From NCBI RefSeq assembly GCF_022919075.1, contig NZ_CP095078.1, positions 5,146,001 through 5,210,000 on the forward strand: a DNA stretch of 64,000 bases, in the 5' to 3' direction. The notes beneath the pieces are model-generated. The model was given only the letters and a program-made list of their open reading frames with translations. It did no database searches and was not told where the DNA came from. Within the stretch, counting starts at the first letter, position 1. Each line of letters begins with the position of its first letter. Origin of the DNA: Nocardioides sp. W7. Its GTDB lineage: Bacteria; Actinomycetota; Actinomycetes; Propionibacteriales; Nocardioidaceae. Position numbers and translations under genes: made by a program. Shown here piece by piece: positions 1-8,353 of this stretch.

Positions 1-727
1 AGACGATCGGGACGTTGCCCTTGAGCTGCTCGGCCACGCCGTTCGAGGCGTCCAGGAAGTCGGTCTCGAGCCGCACCTCGATGTTCGGGTGTTCGGCCAT
101 CCGCTCCAGCCACGCGGTGTAGCCGTCGACCGGCAGCCCCTCGTAGGTGTCGTTGAAGTAGCGGTTGTCGAAGGTGTAGCGCACCGGCAGCCGGGTGATG
201 ATGTCGGCGCTCAGCTCCGTCGGGTCGGTCTGCCACTGCTTGGCGGTGTAGCCCTTCACGAACGCCTCGTAGAGCGGTCGCCCGATCAGGCTGATCGCCT
301 TCTCCTCGAGGTTCGTCGCGTCCTCGGTGGCGATCTCGCTGGCCTGCTCCGCGATCAGCGTGCGAGCCTCGGCGGGGGTGTGCGACTTCCCGAAGAACTG
401 GTTGATCAGCCCGAGGTTCATCGGGAAGGAGTAGACCTGGCCCTGGTAGCGGGCGAAGACCCGGTGCTGGTACCCGGTGAAGTCGGTGAACCCGTTGACG
501 TAGTCCCAGACCTTCTTGTTGGAGGTGTGGAACAGGTGGGTGCCGTACTTGTGCACCTCGATCCCGGTCTCCGGGTCGATCTCGCTGTACGCGTTGCCGC
601 CGAGGTGGTGGCGGCGCTCCAGGACCAGGACCTTCAGCCCCAGCTGGGTCGCGCAGCGCTCGGCGACGGTCAGGCCGAAGAAGCCGGAGCCGACGACGAC
701 CAGGTCAGGGAGATCAGCGGTGGACAC
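1..727 (-). CDS. glf: UDP-galactopyranose mutase, C-terminus beyond window edge
   Basis: Flavoenzyme that interconverts UDP-galactopyranose and UDP-galactofuranose, the donor for cell-wall galactan. I translated the minus strand by hand from a GTG at 727. It gives an N-terminal Rossmann segment VVVGSGFFGLTVAE, then the family signature LERRHHLGGNAYSE, followed by GTHLFHTSNKKVWDYVN and YSFPMNLGLINQFFGK, all characteristic of Glf. About 242 of the usual 370-400 residues lie inside the window; the rest is cut off at base 1. Two GT2 glycosyltransferase genes lie immediately upstream on the same strand (gap 6 bp), so this is the last visible gene of a galactan operon. The flavin is bound non-covalently and must be reduced for activity (family knowledge). 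Confidence 0.95.
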   Translation of the reverse strand, partial: MSTADLPDLVVVGSGFFGLTVAERCATQLGLKVLVLERRHHLGGNAYSEIDPETGIEVHKYGTHLFHTSNKKVWDYVNGFTDFTGYQHRVFARYQGQVYSFPMNLGLINQFFGKSHTPAEARTLIAEQASEIATEDATNLEEKAISLIGRPLYEAFVKGYTAKQWQTDPTELSADIITRLPVRYTFDNRYFNDTYEGLPVDGYTAWLERMAEHPNIEVRLETDFLDASNGVAEQLKGNVPIV

Positions 728-733
728 GATCCG

Positions 734-1636
734 TCAGTCTACGGAGGATGGCGGAAGCCCCCGCATTCCACGCGCCGAGCGAATGGCGTGGATCACGTTG
801 CGTGCCTCACCCCGCCCACCGCGCAGCGGACTGAGCGCCACGACGACCGCCGCCACCAGCCAGGGCTTGAGTCGGACCAGGGCGTTCTCGCCGTACCGGA
901 AGTGCACGACGAACAGGTTGCGGTACATGTAGAACCCCTTCCAGCCCGACAGGTCGTGCTGTTGGTCGAAGTCCAGCTGGCGCACCAGGACCGCGTCGCG
1001 GACCCCCCAGATCCGGTAGCCGGCCCGCCGCGCGCGGATGGCCAGGTCCACGTCGTCGTAGAAGATGAAGTACGACGGGTCCGGCAGCCCGATCCGGTCG
1101 ATCACCTCACGGCGGACCAGGAAGCCCTCGAACGCGACGTTCTCGAGCTCGACCCGCTCGGGCATCCGGCCGCGCTCGCCGTACGTCGTCTCGACCATGG
1201 CGGTCTTGGGCCGGACGGCCAGCGGGTTGCGCAGGTCGAAGCGGAGCGCGGCCTTCTCGACCAGGCGGCCGGAGCGGTCCTCGCGGACCGCCGCCAGGCA
1301 GGGCTCGTCGGTGGCCATCAGCACGCTCAGGCAGTCGGGGGCGGGGACGACGTCGTCGTCCATCAGCCAGAACCGGTCGAAGCCCTTCTCGTGGGCGATC
1401 TGGACGCCGAGGTGGAAGCCGCCGGCGCCGCCGAGGTTCTCGGCGGTGCGGAGCACGACCAGGCCCGGGTTGGTGGCGCGGGCCAGCACCTCGGGAGTGT
1501 GGTCGGTGCTGGCGTTGTCGATGACGACGATGCCGTCCGGGGTGCGCTCCAGCGCGGCCAGGCCGGCGAGCATCCCTTCGAGCAGGTCGGCCCGGTTGTA
1601 GGTGACGACCACGACGGCGACGGTCTCGGTGCTCAC
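734..1636 (-). CDS. GT2 glycosyltransferase, GlfT1-like galactofuranosyl/rhamnosyl transferase
   Basis: Predicted cytoplasmic-face glycosyltransferase of 300 aa that extends a lipid-linked cell-wall glycan. It has the GT-A fold signature: VVVVTYNRADLLEGML at the N-terminus, VIDNASTDHTPEVL, then the metal-binding WLMDDDVVPAPDCL, and a later FYDDVDLAIRARRAGY that fits the catalytic-base region. The length matches mycobacterial GlfT1 (about 300 aa), not the bifunctional GlfT2 (over 600 aa). The GTG start at 1636 overlaps the upstream gene's TGA by 4 bp (GTGA), so the two are translationally coupled. It sits between glf and a second paralogous transferase. Sugar specificity (galactofuranose or rhamnose) cannot be read from sequence alone. 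Confidence 0.88.
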   Translation of the reverse strand: MSTETVAVVVVTYNRADLLEGMLAGLAALERTPDGIVVIDNASTDHTPEVLARATNPGLVVLRTAENLGGAGGFHLGVQIAHEKGFDRFWLMDDDVVPAPDCLSVLMATDEPCLAAVREDRSGRLVEKAALRFDLRNPLAVRPKTAMVETTYGERGRMPERVELENVAFEGFLVRREVIDRIGLPDPSYFIFYDDVDLAIRARRAGYRIWGVRDAVLVRQLDFDQQHDLSGWKGFYMYRNLFVVHFRYGENALVRLKPWLVAAVVVALSPLRGGRGEARNVIHAIRSARGMRGLPPSSVD

Positions 1637-2556
1637 TTGAGGTACTTCCGGTGTCCGGTGAAGTCGCCGCGCAGGCCGGCGTACATCCCACGGGCGCTGA
1701 GCGCCAGACGGGCCGCGCTCGGGCGGGTGAGCGTGTAGAACCAGAGCGTCTTGGCGACGAAGGCCAGCGCGTGCGGCCAGCCGCGGTACGTGCGCAGGTT
1801 GACGAGGTTGTTGCGCGCCATGCAGTAGTGCTTCAGGTCGCTCGGGGTGTGGTTGTACGTCGTGCGCCCGAACGCCATCGGCGTGCCGAGCTCGCCCACG
1901 CTGGGGTGGCGGACCCGCGCGGCGGGGACCGTCGCGATGCGGGCCCGGGCCGCCTCGGCGCGCAGGCGGTACTCGTGGTCGTCGCCCCAGATGAAGAACT
2001 CGGAGCGGGGCAGGCCGATGCGCTCCACGAGCTCGCGCGTCACCAGCACGCCGTTGAACGGGATGACGATGCCGTCGAGCCGGCCGCCGCGCGCCGCGCG
2101 CTCGACGTCGGCCACCCGGTGGGCGACGCTCGCCGAGCCCGGGAGCCGGATCGGGAAGACCAACCTCTCGGGGTCGTCCTGGTCGACGACGACCGGCCCC
2201 CAGAAGTCCAGGTCGGGCTCGGCCAGGAGCAGCGCCAGGCAGTCGGGGTCGGGCAGCCCGTCGTCGTCCATCAGCCAGGCCAGGTCGGCGCCGCGCTCCA
2301 TCGCCCAGGCCAGGCCGGCGTGGAAGCCGCCCGCGCCGCCGCGGTTCTCGGGGAGGATCCGGACCTGCACGCGCGGGTCGTCGTACGCCGCTAGCCACGG
2401 GCCGGTGCCGTCGGTGGAGGCGTTGTCGACGACCAGCACCTCCGCCAGCCGGTCGACCTCGCCCAGGCGGGTCAGCAGCCGCTCCAGCAGCTCCCGCCGG
2501 TTGAACGTCACGACGACTGCGACCACGCGGCGGGGGTCGTTCGTCGGCGCGGTCAC
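1633..2556 (-). CDS. GT2 glycosyltransferase, paralogue of the following gene
   Basis: 307-aa GT-A transferase. Motifs run in the same order as its downstream neighbour: VVVTFNRRELLERLL, VVDNASTDGTGPWL, NRGGAGGFHAGL, WLMDDDGLPDPDCL (metal-binding Asp triad) and FFIWGDDHEYRLRAEAA. The two proteins look like a tandem duplication acting on successive steps of galactan or rhamnosyl linker synthesis. I chose the GTG at 2556: the reading frame stays open further upstream, but the conserved fold starts just after this codon and the added N-terminus would be low-complexity. A hairpin at 2573-2622 separates it from the M23 hydrolase gene upstream, so this may be the first gene of the operon ending in glf. 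Confidence 0.85.
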   Translation of the reverse strand: MTAPTNDPRRVVAVVVTFNRRELLERLLTRLGEVDRLAEVLVVDNASTDGTGPWLAAYDDPRVQVRILPENRGGAGGFHAGLAWAMERGADLAWLMDDDGLPDPDCLALLLAEPDLDFWGPVVVDQDDPERLVFPIRLPGSASVAHRVADVERAARGGRLDGIVIPFNGVLVTRELVERIGLPRSEFFIWGDDHEYRLRAEAARARIATVPAARVRHPSVGELGTPMAFGRTTYNHTPSDLKHYCMARNNLVNLRTYRGWPHALAFVAKTLWFYTLTRPSAARLALSARGMYAGLRGDFTGHRKYLK

Positions 2557-2572
2557 GGCGACCACCCTAGGT

Positions 2573-2622
2573 CGGTGGTGGAGCAGGTCGCGCAGCGACC
2601 GTGTCGCACTGCTCAACCACCG
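2573..2622 (-). terminator. Hairpin terminator after the ftsEX-M23 genes
   Basis: Arms 2573-2586 and 2609-2622 pair over 14 bp with one mismatch. A second hairpin sits inside (GGTCGC at 2586-2591, GCGACC at 2595-2600). It begins 8 nt after the M23 hydrolase stop. No U-tract follows, as is usual in high-GC actinobacteria. Confidence 0.5.
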
Positions 2623-2629
2623 GAGCGGG

Positions 2630-3898
2630 TCACATCCAGTTCATCGGGTTCACGGCGTCGCCGTTGGCCAGCACGGTGAAGTGCAGGTGGCAGCCGGTCG
2701 ACCAGCCGGTCGAGCCGACGTACCCGACCACCTGGCCGCGGCGGACCCGGTCGCCGGGGCCGACGGTGTAGCGGGTGGCGTGGTTGTAGAGAGCCGTGAG
2801 GAACTGTCCGTTCGCACGGCCGACGTTGACGTAGAGCCGGTTGCCGTAGACCGAGGACCAGTACGCCTGCATCACGGTGCCGTCGGCGACCGCGCGCAGC
2901 GGGGTGCCGCAGCCGGCGCCGAAGTCGGTGCCGTCGTGCAGGCCCCAGTAGTGGTAGATCGGGTGCTCGCGGTAGCCGAACGGCGAGGTCACCCGGGCAC
3001 CGGCGACCGGGGAGCTGAGGAACCCGTCACTCTGCCCGGTGAAGCCCCCGCCCCGACGCGCCGCACGGCGGGCCGCCTCGAGGATCTGCTCCTTGATCTT
3101 CGCCTCGCGCTTCTTCAGCTGGCGCAGCACCAGACGGTCCTGCCGCTGGGCGGCCCCGGCATCGCGGCGGGCGGCGCGGGCCTGGTCGAACAGCCCGGCG
3201 ACCTGGGCGCGCGCAGTCGCGGCCTCGGCGGTGAGGGTCTGCATCGTCTCGACGTGGTCGGCCGCGGCGGCCTGCTGCTCGGCGACCGCCTGCTGCGCGC
3301 TCTCGACCTGGGTCTCGCGGACCCGGAGCAGCACCTCGATGCTGCGCAGCTCGTCGTACGCCGAGTCCTCCTTGGCGACCATCGTGTCGTTGGCCTGGAC
3401 CCGCCGGAGCAGGTCGTTGGGGTCGTTGGCCTCCAGGATCGAGGCGAGCCCCAGCAGTCGCGGGTCACCCTCGGTGTAGAGGCCGGTGACCCGGTCGACG
3501 AAGCGGGCCCGCTGGTCGGTGACCGCCTGCTCCCCCGCGGTGAGGTCGGCCCGCGCCTCGGCCAGGCGGGCCTCGGCCTCGGCCAGCTTGGCGCGCAGCT
3601 CGGTGTCGCGGGCCTGGGCGGCGGTCAGCTTGCCGCGAGCGACGGCGTACGCGCCCTGGGCGGCGTCGAGCTCGGCCTGCGCGGCCTCGAGCCGGGCGGC
3701 GGCGCGGCGGACCTGCTTGCTGGAGTGCTCCAGGTCGTCGTGGGCGTGGTCCAGCTGCTGCTCGACCTTCTCCTGCTTGCCCTTGAGGTCGTCGTCAGCG
3801 GCCTGAGCGAGCGGGACGGCCGTCGCGCCGAGAGCGAGTGCGCAGGCCAGGACGGCAGCGGACAGGCGGGGGCGCGAGGCGCTGGGGAAGTAGCGCAC
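2630..3898 (-). CDS. Secreted M23 metallopeptidase with coiled coil (peptidoglycan hydrolase linked to FtsEX)
   Basis: 422-aa secreted endopeptidase that probably cleaves septal peptidoglycan. A signal peptide covers residues 1-33 (hydrophobic SAAVLACALALGATAVPL, cleavage near AQA). A long Ala/Glu/Arg-rich coiled coil follows (about 35-280). The C-terminal LytM domain (about 300-420) has the zinc-ligand patterns GLHDGTDFG (His, Asp) and GCHLHFTV (HxH). This coiled-coil-plus-M23 layout matches EnvC, and its coiled coil parallels PcsB and mycobacterial RipC, proteins that FtsX holds in an inactive state. The gene lies 54 bp downstream of ftsX on the same strand, so FtsEX control is a reasonable inference. 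The start is a GTG at 3898; no strong ribosome site is visible. Confidence 0.88.
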   Translation of the reverse strand: MRYFPSASRPRLSAAVLACALALGATAVPLAQAADDDLKGKQEKVEQQLDHAHDDLEHSSKQVRRAAARLEAAQAELDAAQGAYAVARGKLTAAQARDTELRAKLAEAEARLAEARADLTAGEQAVTDQRARFVDRVTGLYTEGDPRLLGLASILEANDPNDLLRRVQANDTMVAKEDSAYDELRSIEVLLRVRETQVESAQQAVAEQQAAAADHVETMQTLTAEAATARAQVAGLFDQARAARRDAGAAQRQDRLVLRQLKKREAKIKEQILEAARRAARRGGGFTGQSDGFLSSPVAGARVTSPFGYREHPIYHYWGLHDGTDFGAGCGTPLRAVADGTVMQAYWSSVYGNRLYVNVGRANGQFLTALYNHATRYTVGPGDRVRRGQVVGYVGSTGWSTGCHLHFTVLANGDAVNPMNWM

Positions 3899-3952
3899 CG
3901 GGTCTGCCTTCGAGATCGGGGAAGAGGGCGCAGCGACGGTAACCCGCGCGGA

Positions 3953-4867
3953 TCAGACTTTGATGTATTTGCGGGTCAGCAGGAGTGTCGGCAGCAGGGT
4001 GAGCACCGGCCCGAGGATCGCGATGACGATCGCGGCGGTGGTCGCGTCGCTCCAGCTGATCCACGGGATGAACTCCAGCGTGTCGGCCAGTCGCCCCTCG
4101 ACCCCGAAGTGGATCAGCCCGGCGAGCGCCCCACCGGCCAGCAGCACACTGACCGCGGCGATCACCACCGCCTCGAGCAGGAACGGCAGGGTGATGTAGA
4201 CGGTCGAGGCGCCGACCAGGCGCATGATGCCGATCTCCTTGCGCCGGGCGAACGCGGCGAGCCTGATCGTGTTGGCGACGAGCAGCAGGGCGGCCACCAC
4301 CAGGACGATGGCGACGCCGAGCGAGCCGTCGCGCAGGGTGTCGATGATGTCGAACATCGGCTCCACCAGCTCGCGCTGGTCGTTGACGCCCGCGACCCCG
4401 TCGAGGCCCTGCACCGAGCTGGTGACGCCCTCGTAGCGCTGTGGGTCCTTCAGCGTGATCCAGATCTGCTGCGGCATGTCGTCGGCGGTGATGGCGGCGT
4501 TCGGACCCTCGAGATAGTCCTCGTCGTACATCTCCTTGAGCTCCTCGAACGCCTGCTCCTTGGTCTCGAAGCGGGTGCTCTCGACCTCGGGGCTGTCGTC
4601 GATGACGGCCTGGACCGCGTCGATCTGGGCCTGGTCGGCCTCGGCCGCGCAGGCCGGGTTGCTCCGGTCGTTGTCCCGGCACAGCGTGACCGCGATCTCG
4701 AACTCGTTGCCGAACCGGTCCTCGACCAGCCGGGCCTGGTCGCGCAGCAGCACGCCCGCGCCGACCAGGGACAGCGAGACGAACAGGGTCAGGACGACGG
4801 CGATGTGCATGGACAGGTTGCGGCGCAGCCCCTGTCCGAGCTCGGTGAAGACGTAGCGCAGCTGCAT
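3953..4867 (-). CDS. ftsX: Cell division protein FtsX (ABC permease-like)
   Basis: 304-aa membrane subunit of FtsEX. An N-terminal cytoplasmic segment (MQLRYVFTELGQGLRRN) leads into TM1 (about 22-42). A roughly 130-residue extracytoplasmic loop with a cysteine pair in CRDNDRSNPAC follows, then three C-terminal TM segments with a FtsX/MacB-type core (about 170-300, including EIGIMRLVGAST). FtsX transmits ATP-driven conformational change from FtsE to an external hydrolase. The gene starts at an ATG 52 bp after ftsE on the same strand, and an M23 hydrolase gene follows. Length is typical for actinobacterial FtsX. Confidence 0.95.
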   Translation of the reverse strand: MQLRYVFTELGQGLRRNLSMHIAVVLTLFVSLSLVGAGVLLRDQARLVEDRFGNEFEIAVTLCRDNDRSNPACAAEADQAQIDAVQAVIDDSPEVESTRFETKEQAFEELKEMYDEDYLEGPNAAITADDMPQQIWITLKDPQRYEGVTSSVQGLDGVAGVNDQRELVEPMFDIIDTLRDGSLGVAIVLVVAALLLVANTIRLAAFARRKEIGIMRLVGASTVYITLPFLLEAVVIAAVSVLLAGGALAGLIHFGVEGRLADTLEFIPWISWSDATTAAIVIAILGPVLTLLPTLLLTRKYIKV

Positions 4868-4919
4868 GAGGGTGGAAGGACTCCTGGCTCGGGGGTACGG
4901 CGGGTCGCGGGCGGGCGGG

Positions 4920-5609
4920 TCAGTGCTGGAAGCCGTACACGCCCTGGGCCTGGTCGCGGATCACCCGACCGTGGTCGAGCTCCACGACGCGCTTGCGCAT
5001 CTGGTCGACGATGCCGTGGTCGTGGGTGGCCATCACGACCGTGGTGCCGGTGCGGTTGATCCGGTCGAGGAGCTTCATGATGCCGACCGAGGTGGTCGGG
5101 TCGAGGTTGCCGGTGGGCTCGTCGGCGATCAGGATCATCGGCCGGTTCACGAACGCCCGGGCGATCGCGACCCGCTGCTGCTCGCCGCCGGAGAGCTCGT
5201 CGGGCATCCGGTCGCCCTTGCCGTCGAGCCCGACCATCTCCAGGGTCTCGGGCACCAGGTTGCGGATGTCGGCCCGCGAGCGTCCGATCACCTGCAGGGC
5301 GAAGGCGACGTTCTCGCTGACCGTCTTGTTCTGCAGCAGCCGGAAGTCCTGGAAGACCGTGCCGATCTGGCGGCGCAGCCGCGGCACCTTCCAGCTGGCG
5401 AGCCGGTTGATCTCCTTGCCGGCCACGTAGACCCGGCCGCTCGTGGGCCGCGCCTCGCGCAGCACCAGCCGCAGGGCCGTCGACTTCCCGGATCCCGAGG
5501 TGCCGACGAGGAAGACGAACTCGCCCTTCTCCACGTCCACCGACACCTGGTCGAGCGCGGGGCTGCCCGTGCCGGGGTAGGACTTGGTGACCTTCTCGAA
5601 GCGAATCAC
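4920..5609 (-). CDS. ftsE: Cell division ATP-binding protein FtsE
   Basis: 229-aa ABC ATPase. It has Walker A GTSGSGKST, a Q-loop in TVFQDFRLLQNKTV, the signature LSGGEQQRVAIARAF, Walker B ILIADEPTGNLDP and the H-loop ATHDHGIVD. FFRLLQ-type Q-loop sequence and the pairing with ftsX identify it as FtsE. The GTG start at 5609 gives VIRFEKVTKSYPG. A much longer open frame continues upstream, but it is antisense to the lipoprotein gene and is spurious. A TACCGT box ends 7 nt before this GTG, fitting a leaderless transcript. Confidence 0.96.
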   Translation of the reverse strand: MIRFEKVTKSYPGTGSPALDQVSVDVEKGEFVFLVGTSGSGKSTALRLVLREARPTSGRVYVAGKEINRLASWKVPRLRRQIGTVFQDFRLLQNKTVSENVAFALQVIGRSRADIRNLVPETLEMVGLDGKGDRMPDELSGGEQQRVAIARAFVNRPMILIADEPTGNLDPTTSVGIMKLLDRINRTGTTVVMATHDHGIVDQMRKRVVELDHGRVIRDQAQGVYGFQH

Positions 5610-5616
5610 CCGAGTG

Positions 5617-5622
5617 ACGGTA
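5617..5622 (-). promoter_or_regulatory. Putative -10 box of leaderless ftsE mRNA
   Basis: TACCGT on the minus strand matches the actinobacterial -10 pattern TANNNT. It lies 7 nt before the GTG start, so transcription would begin at or next to the start codon. No clear -35 is visible. Confidence 0.4.
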
Positions 5623-5666
5623 CGCGAGCATCCTGAGGACGGCGCGGACCCCGGCCACACTTTCTC

Positions 5667-5672
5667 TACGCT
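5667..5672 (+). promoter_or_regulatory. Putative -10 box deciding the start of the next gene
   Basis: TACGCT matches TANNNT. It ends directly at a GTG (5673) and 6 nt before a second GTG (5679). The spacing favours 5679 as a leaderless start. Confidence 0.4.
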
Positions 5673-5678
5673 GTGAGC

Positions 5679-6314
5679 GTGCCCACCGCCGTCCGCTCGC
5701 TGCTCGCTGCCCTGCTGGCGACCGTCGCCAGCGTCGGGGTCGGTATCGCGGTGGTCGGCCCGAACGAGTCGGACCCGGCGCCGAGGGTCACGGCGGACCT
5801 GACGCTGGCCGACCTCGACACCTCCGTCCTGGCGGCGCGCCGGGCGGGCTTCTGCCCGGGGATCACCGCGGAGCAGGTCGCCGGCGCGCTCGGGGGCGAG
5901 CCGACCGCGAGTGCGTCGTACGACAATGGCGAGCAGGTGGCGATGGCCGAGGAGGTGACCGACGTCGCCCACGAGTTCGGCTGCTCGTGGACGGGCGCCG
6001 ACGGTGCCGTCGCCCGCGGCTGGGTGTTCGCCCCGCCGGTCCCGGCCGAGCGGGCCCGCCGGCTCGCCCGCGCCGCCGTCCGCACCCCAGGATGCCGAGC
6101 GCTGCCGGAGGCCGAGGCGTACGGCGCCCCGTCGGTCGCCGTCGTGTGCGCGGACGGCGACGGCCGGGTGGTCTCGTACCGCGGCCTGTTCGGCGACGCG
6201 TGGCTGTCCTGCTCGCTCAGCGCTCCGGCCGCCGTCGCCCGCGCCGAGCTCGTCGACCGGGCGGACCGCTGGTGCGCGGCGGTCGCCGTCGCGAGCACCT
6301 CCGACGCCGGCTGA
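5679..6314 (+). CDS. Secreted or anchored hypothetical protein, cysteine-rich
   Basis: Unrecognised protein of 211 aa. An N-terminal hydrophobic stretch (SLLAALLATVASVGVGIAVVG) follows one Arg, giving a signal peptide or uncleaved anchor. The exported part contains six cysteines spaced in FCPG, FGCSW, PGCRA, VVCAD, LSCSL and RWCAA, suggesting three disulfides. It resembles actinobacterial small secreted proteins of the DUF3558 type in size and Cys placement, but I cannot assign a family. The start is set at 5679 because of the -10 box 6 nt upstream; the alternative GTG at 5673 adds two residues. It is divergent from ftsE and precedes the sulfonate transport operon. Confidence 0.75.
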   Translation: MPTAVRSLLAALLATVASVGVGIAVVGPNESDPAPRVTADLTLADLDTSVLAARRAGFCPGITAEQVAGALGGEPTASASYDNGEQVAMAEEVTDVAHEFGCSWTGADGAVARGWVFAPPVPAERARRLARAAVRTPGCRALPEAEAYGAPSVAVVCADGDGRVVSYRGLFGDAWLSCSLSAPAAVARAELVDRADRWCAAVAVASTSDAG

Positions 6315-6372
6315 GCGCGCCGTCCGGACCGCCGAGCCACTCTCGCTGGGTGGACGAAGGTAGCCATCCCCG

Positions 6373-6421
6373 AACATATGTGTATTAATTTGCTCGACTT
6401 TGTCGGATTTACGCGAAGGAG
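6373..6421 (+). promoter_or_regulatory. AT-rich promoter/operator region and ribosome site of the sulfonate cluster
   Basis: An unusually AT-rich island in this GC-rich DNA. It contains the 8-bp palindrome ACATATGT (6374-6381), TATTAATTT (6383-6391) and the inverted repeat CGAC-TTT-GTCG (6395-6405). A strong ribosome site GAAGGAG (6415-6421) ends 4 nt before the ATG at 6426. Likely the regulated promoter of the five-gene cluster; the regulator is unknown. Confidence 0.5.
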
Positions 6422-6425
6422 AGCC

Positions 6426-7517
6426 ATGCACCCCCCGCAGCAGACCTCGGGCCGCACCACCGCCCGCCGCCGTCGGTTCCCGACCCTGGCGCTGACCCTG
6501 GCCTGCCTGACCCTGCCGCTCGGGCTCGCCGGGTGCGGCGGCGACGAGGCCGGACCCAAGCTCGCGCTGAGCGCCGCCCTCCCCGAGGAGCCCGCCGAGG
6601 ACACCGTCCTGCGCGTCGGCGATCCCGCGACCCAGACCGCCCTGGAGCTCTCCGGCCTCGACGACGAGCTCGACATCGAGGTCGAGTGGGCCAACATCAG
6701 CGGCGGCCCCAAGACCCTCGAGGCGTTCCGCGGGGACGCGCTGGACCTCGGCGCCGTCGCCGACATACCGCCGCTGTTCGCCCAGTGGACCGGCACCGAC
6801 GTCAAGGTCGTCGCCGCCCGCGAGACCGTCGACCCGCTGGAGCACCCGACGTACGAGCTCGGGGTCGCGCCGGGCGTCGACGTCGCGGAGCTCCCCGACC
6901 TGCGGGGCAAGAAGATCGCCTACTCCCCCGGCCAGGCCCAGGGCTCGGTCGTCCTGCGGGTGCTGCGGGAGGCGGGCCTGACCCAGGACGACGTCGAGCT
7001 GGTCGAGATGGCCAGCGTCGACGACGTCTACGTCAACGCCCTCGGCAGCGGCCAGGTCGACGTGGCGCCGCTGGGCCAGTCGCTGGTCCCGCCGTACCTC
7101 GCGAAGTACGAGCAGGACGGCGGCACGACGATCTCGCCCGGCGTCCGCGACGACGCGTGGACGCTGTACACCCCGACCGAGGTGATCGAGGACGCCGACA
7201 AGGCCGCCGCGATCAAGGAGTACGTCGCGGTCTGGGCCCTCGCGCAGCAGTGGATCGCCGAGCACCCCGAGGAGTTCGCCCAGGGCTTCTACGTCGAGCA
7301 CGAGGGTCTCGCGGAGGCCGACGCGCGGGCGATCGTCGAGGCACTCGGCACGTTCGAGGTGCCCACCGACTGGTCCGACGTCATCGCCCGGCACCAGGAG
7401 ATCGCCGACCTGCTGGCCGAGGAGCAGGACCGCGAGCCGCTCGACCTGGACGACCTCTACGACCGGCGGTTCGAGAAGGTCATCGCCGCGTCGGTCGCAG
7501 CGAGCGGGGGTGCGTGA
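6426..7517 (+). CDS. Sulfonate/taurine-type ABC transporter substrate-binding lipoprotein
   Basis: 363-aa extracytoplasmic receptor of the SsuA/TauA/NMT1 class. A twin-arginine-rich N-terminus (TARRRRFPT) leads to a lipobox LGLAGC with the lipidated Cys at residue 37. The mature part has the periplasmic-binding pattern: LRVGDPATQTALE, IEVEWANISGGPKTLEAFRGDALDLGAV and LRGKKIAYSPGQAQGSVVLRVL. The ATG at 6426 is preferred over an upstream in-frame start because GAAGGAG lies just before it. The stop codon shares one base with the permease start (TGATG). The adjoining flavin monooxygenase suggests import of organosulfur compounds, though other small anions are possible. Confidence 0.9.
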   Translation: MHPPQQTSGRTTARRRRFPTLALTLACLTLPLGLAGCGGDEAGPKLALSAALPEEPAEDTVLRVGDPATQTALELSGLDDELDIEVEWANISGGPKTLEAFRGDALDLGAVADIPPLFAQWTGTDVKVVAARETVDPLEHPTYELGVAPGVDVAELPDLRGKKIAYSPGQAQGSVVLRVLREAGLTQDDVELVEMASVDDVYVNALGSGQVDVAPLGQSLVPPYLAKYEQDGGTTISPGVRDDAWTLYTPTEVIEDADKAAAIKEYVAVWALAQQWIAEHPEEFAQGFYVEHEGLAEADARAIVEALGTFEVPTDWSDVIARHQEIADLLAEEQDREPLDLDDLYDRRFEKVIAASVAASGGA

Positions 7518-8353
7518 TGACCGTGACCCTCGAGGCACCCGCCCGCACCTCACCGGTCGTCGACCGGCGGGTCACCGGCCGGCGGCTCGGACCGGGCCCC
7601 CGGGTGCCGTTCGCCATCGCGCTCGGTCCCGTCCTGCTGGTCGTCGCCTGGTGCGTCGGGTCCGCGACCGGTCTGCTGGACCCGCGCACGCTGTCGGAGC
7701 CGTGGACGGTCGTGGCGACCGCCCGGGAGCTGCTCGAGAGCGGGCGGCTGCAGGACAACCTCCTCACCTCGGCCACCCGGGCCGGCCTCGGTCTCGCGCT
7801 CGGCGTGGTGGTCGGCGTCGGGCTCGCGCTGGCAGCGGGCCTGTCCCGGCTCGGCGAGGCGCTCATCGACGGCCCCGTGCAGATCAAGCGGTCGATCCCG
7901 AGCCTGGCGCTGATCCCGCTGCTCATCCTGTGGCTCGGCATCAACGAGGAGATGAAGGTCGTGACCATCGCGCTGGGCGTGCTGGTGCCGGTCTACATCC
8001 ACACCCACAACGGCCTGCGCGGCATCGACAGCCGGTACGCCGAGCTCGCCGAGACGGTGGGCGTGGGTCGCATCGAGTTCGTGCGCAGCGTCGTACTGCC
8101 CGGCGCCCTGCCGGGCTTCCTGCTCGGCCTGCGCTTCGCGGTCACCTCCGCGCTGCTGGCCCTGGTGGTCGTCGAGCAGGTCAACTCCACCAGCGGGATC
8201 GGCTACATGATCACGCTGGCCTCCAGCTACGGCCAGACCGACGTCATCGTCGTCGGACTGGTGCTCTACGCCGCGCTCGGCCTGCTGGCCGACGGAGCGG
8301 TCCGGCTCGTCGAGAGGAAGGCACTGGCATGGCGTCGCACCCTGGGGAGCTGA
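7517..8353 (+). CDS. ABC transporter permease, SsuC/TauC family
   Basis: 278-aa inner-membrane permease of the BPD_transp_1 family with about six TM segments. The EAA loop that contacts the ATPase is visible as ELAETVGVGRIEFVRSVVLPGALPG. PSLALIPLLILWLGINEEMKV is the typical SsuC/TauC motif before it. It starts one base inside the lipoprotein gene's stop and overlaps the ATPase gene by 25 bp, so the three transport genes are tightly coupled. Homodimeric assembly in the membrane is the family rule. Confidence 0.92.
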   Translation: MTVTLEAPARTSPVVDRRVTGRRLGPGPRVPFAIALGPVLLVVAWCVGSATGLLDPRTLSEPWTVVATARELLESGRLQDNLLTSATRAGLGLALGVVVGVGLALAAGLSRLGEALIDGPVQIKRSIPSLALIPLLILWLGINEEMKVVTIALGVLVPVYIHTHNGLRGIDSRYAELAETVGVGRIEFVRSVVLPGALPGFLLGLRFAVTSALLALVVVEQVNSTSGIGYMITLASSYGQTDVIVVGLVLYAALGLLADGAVRLVERKALAWRRTLGS

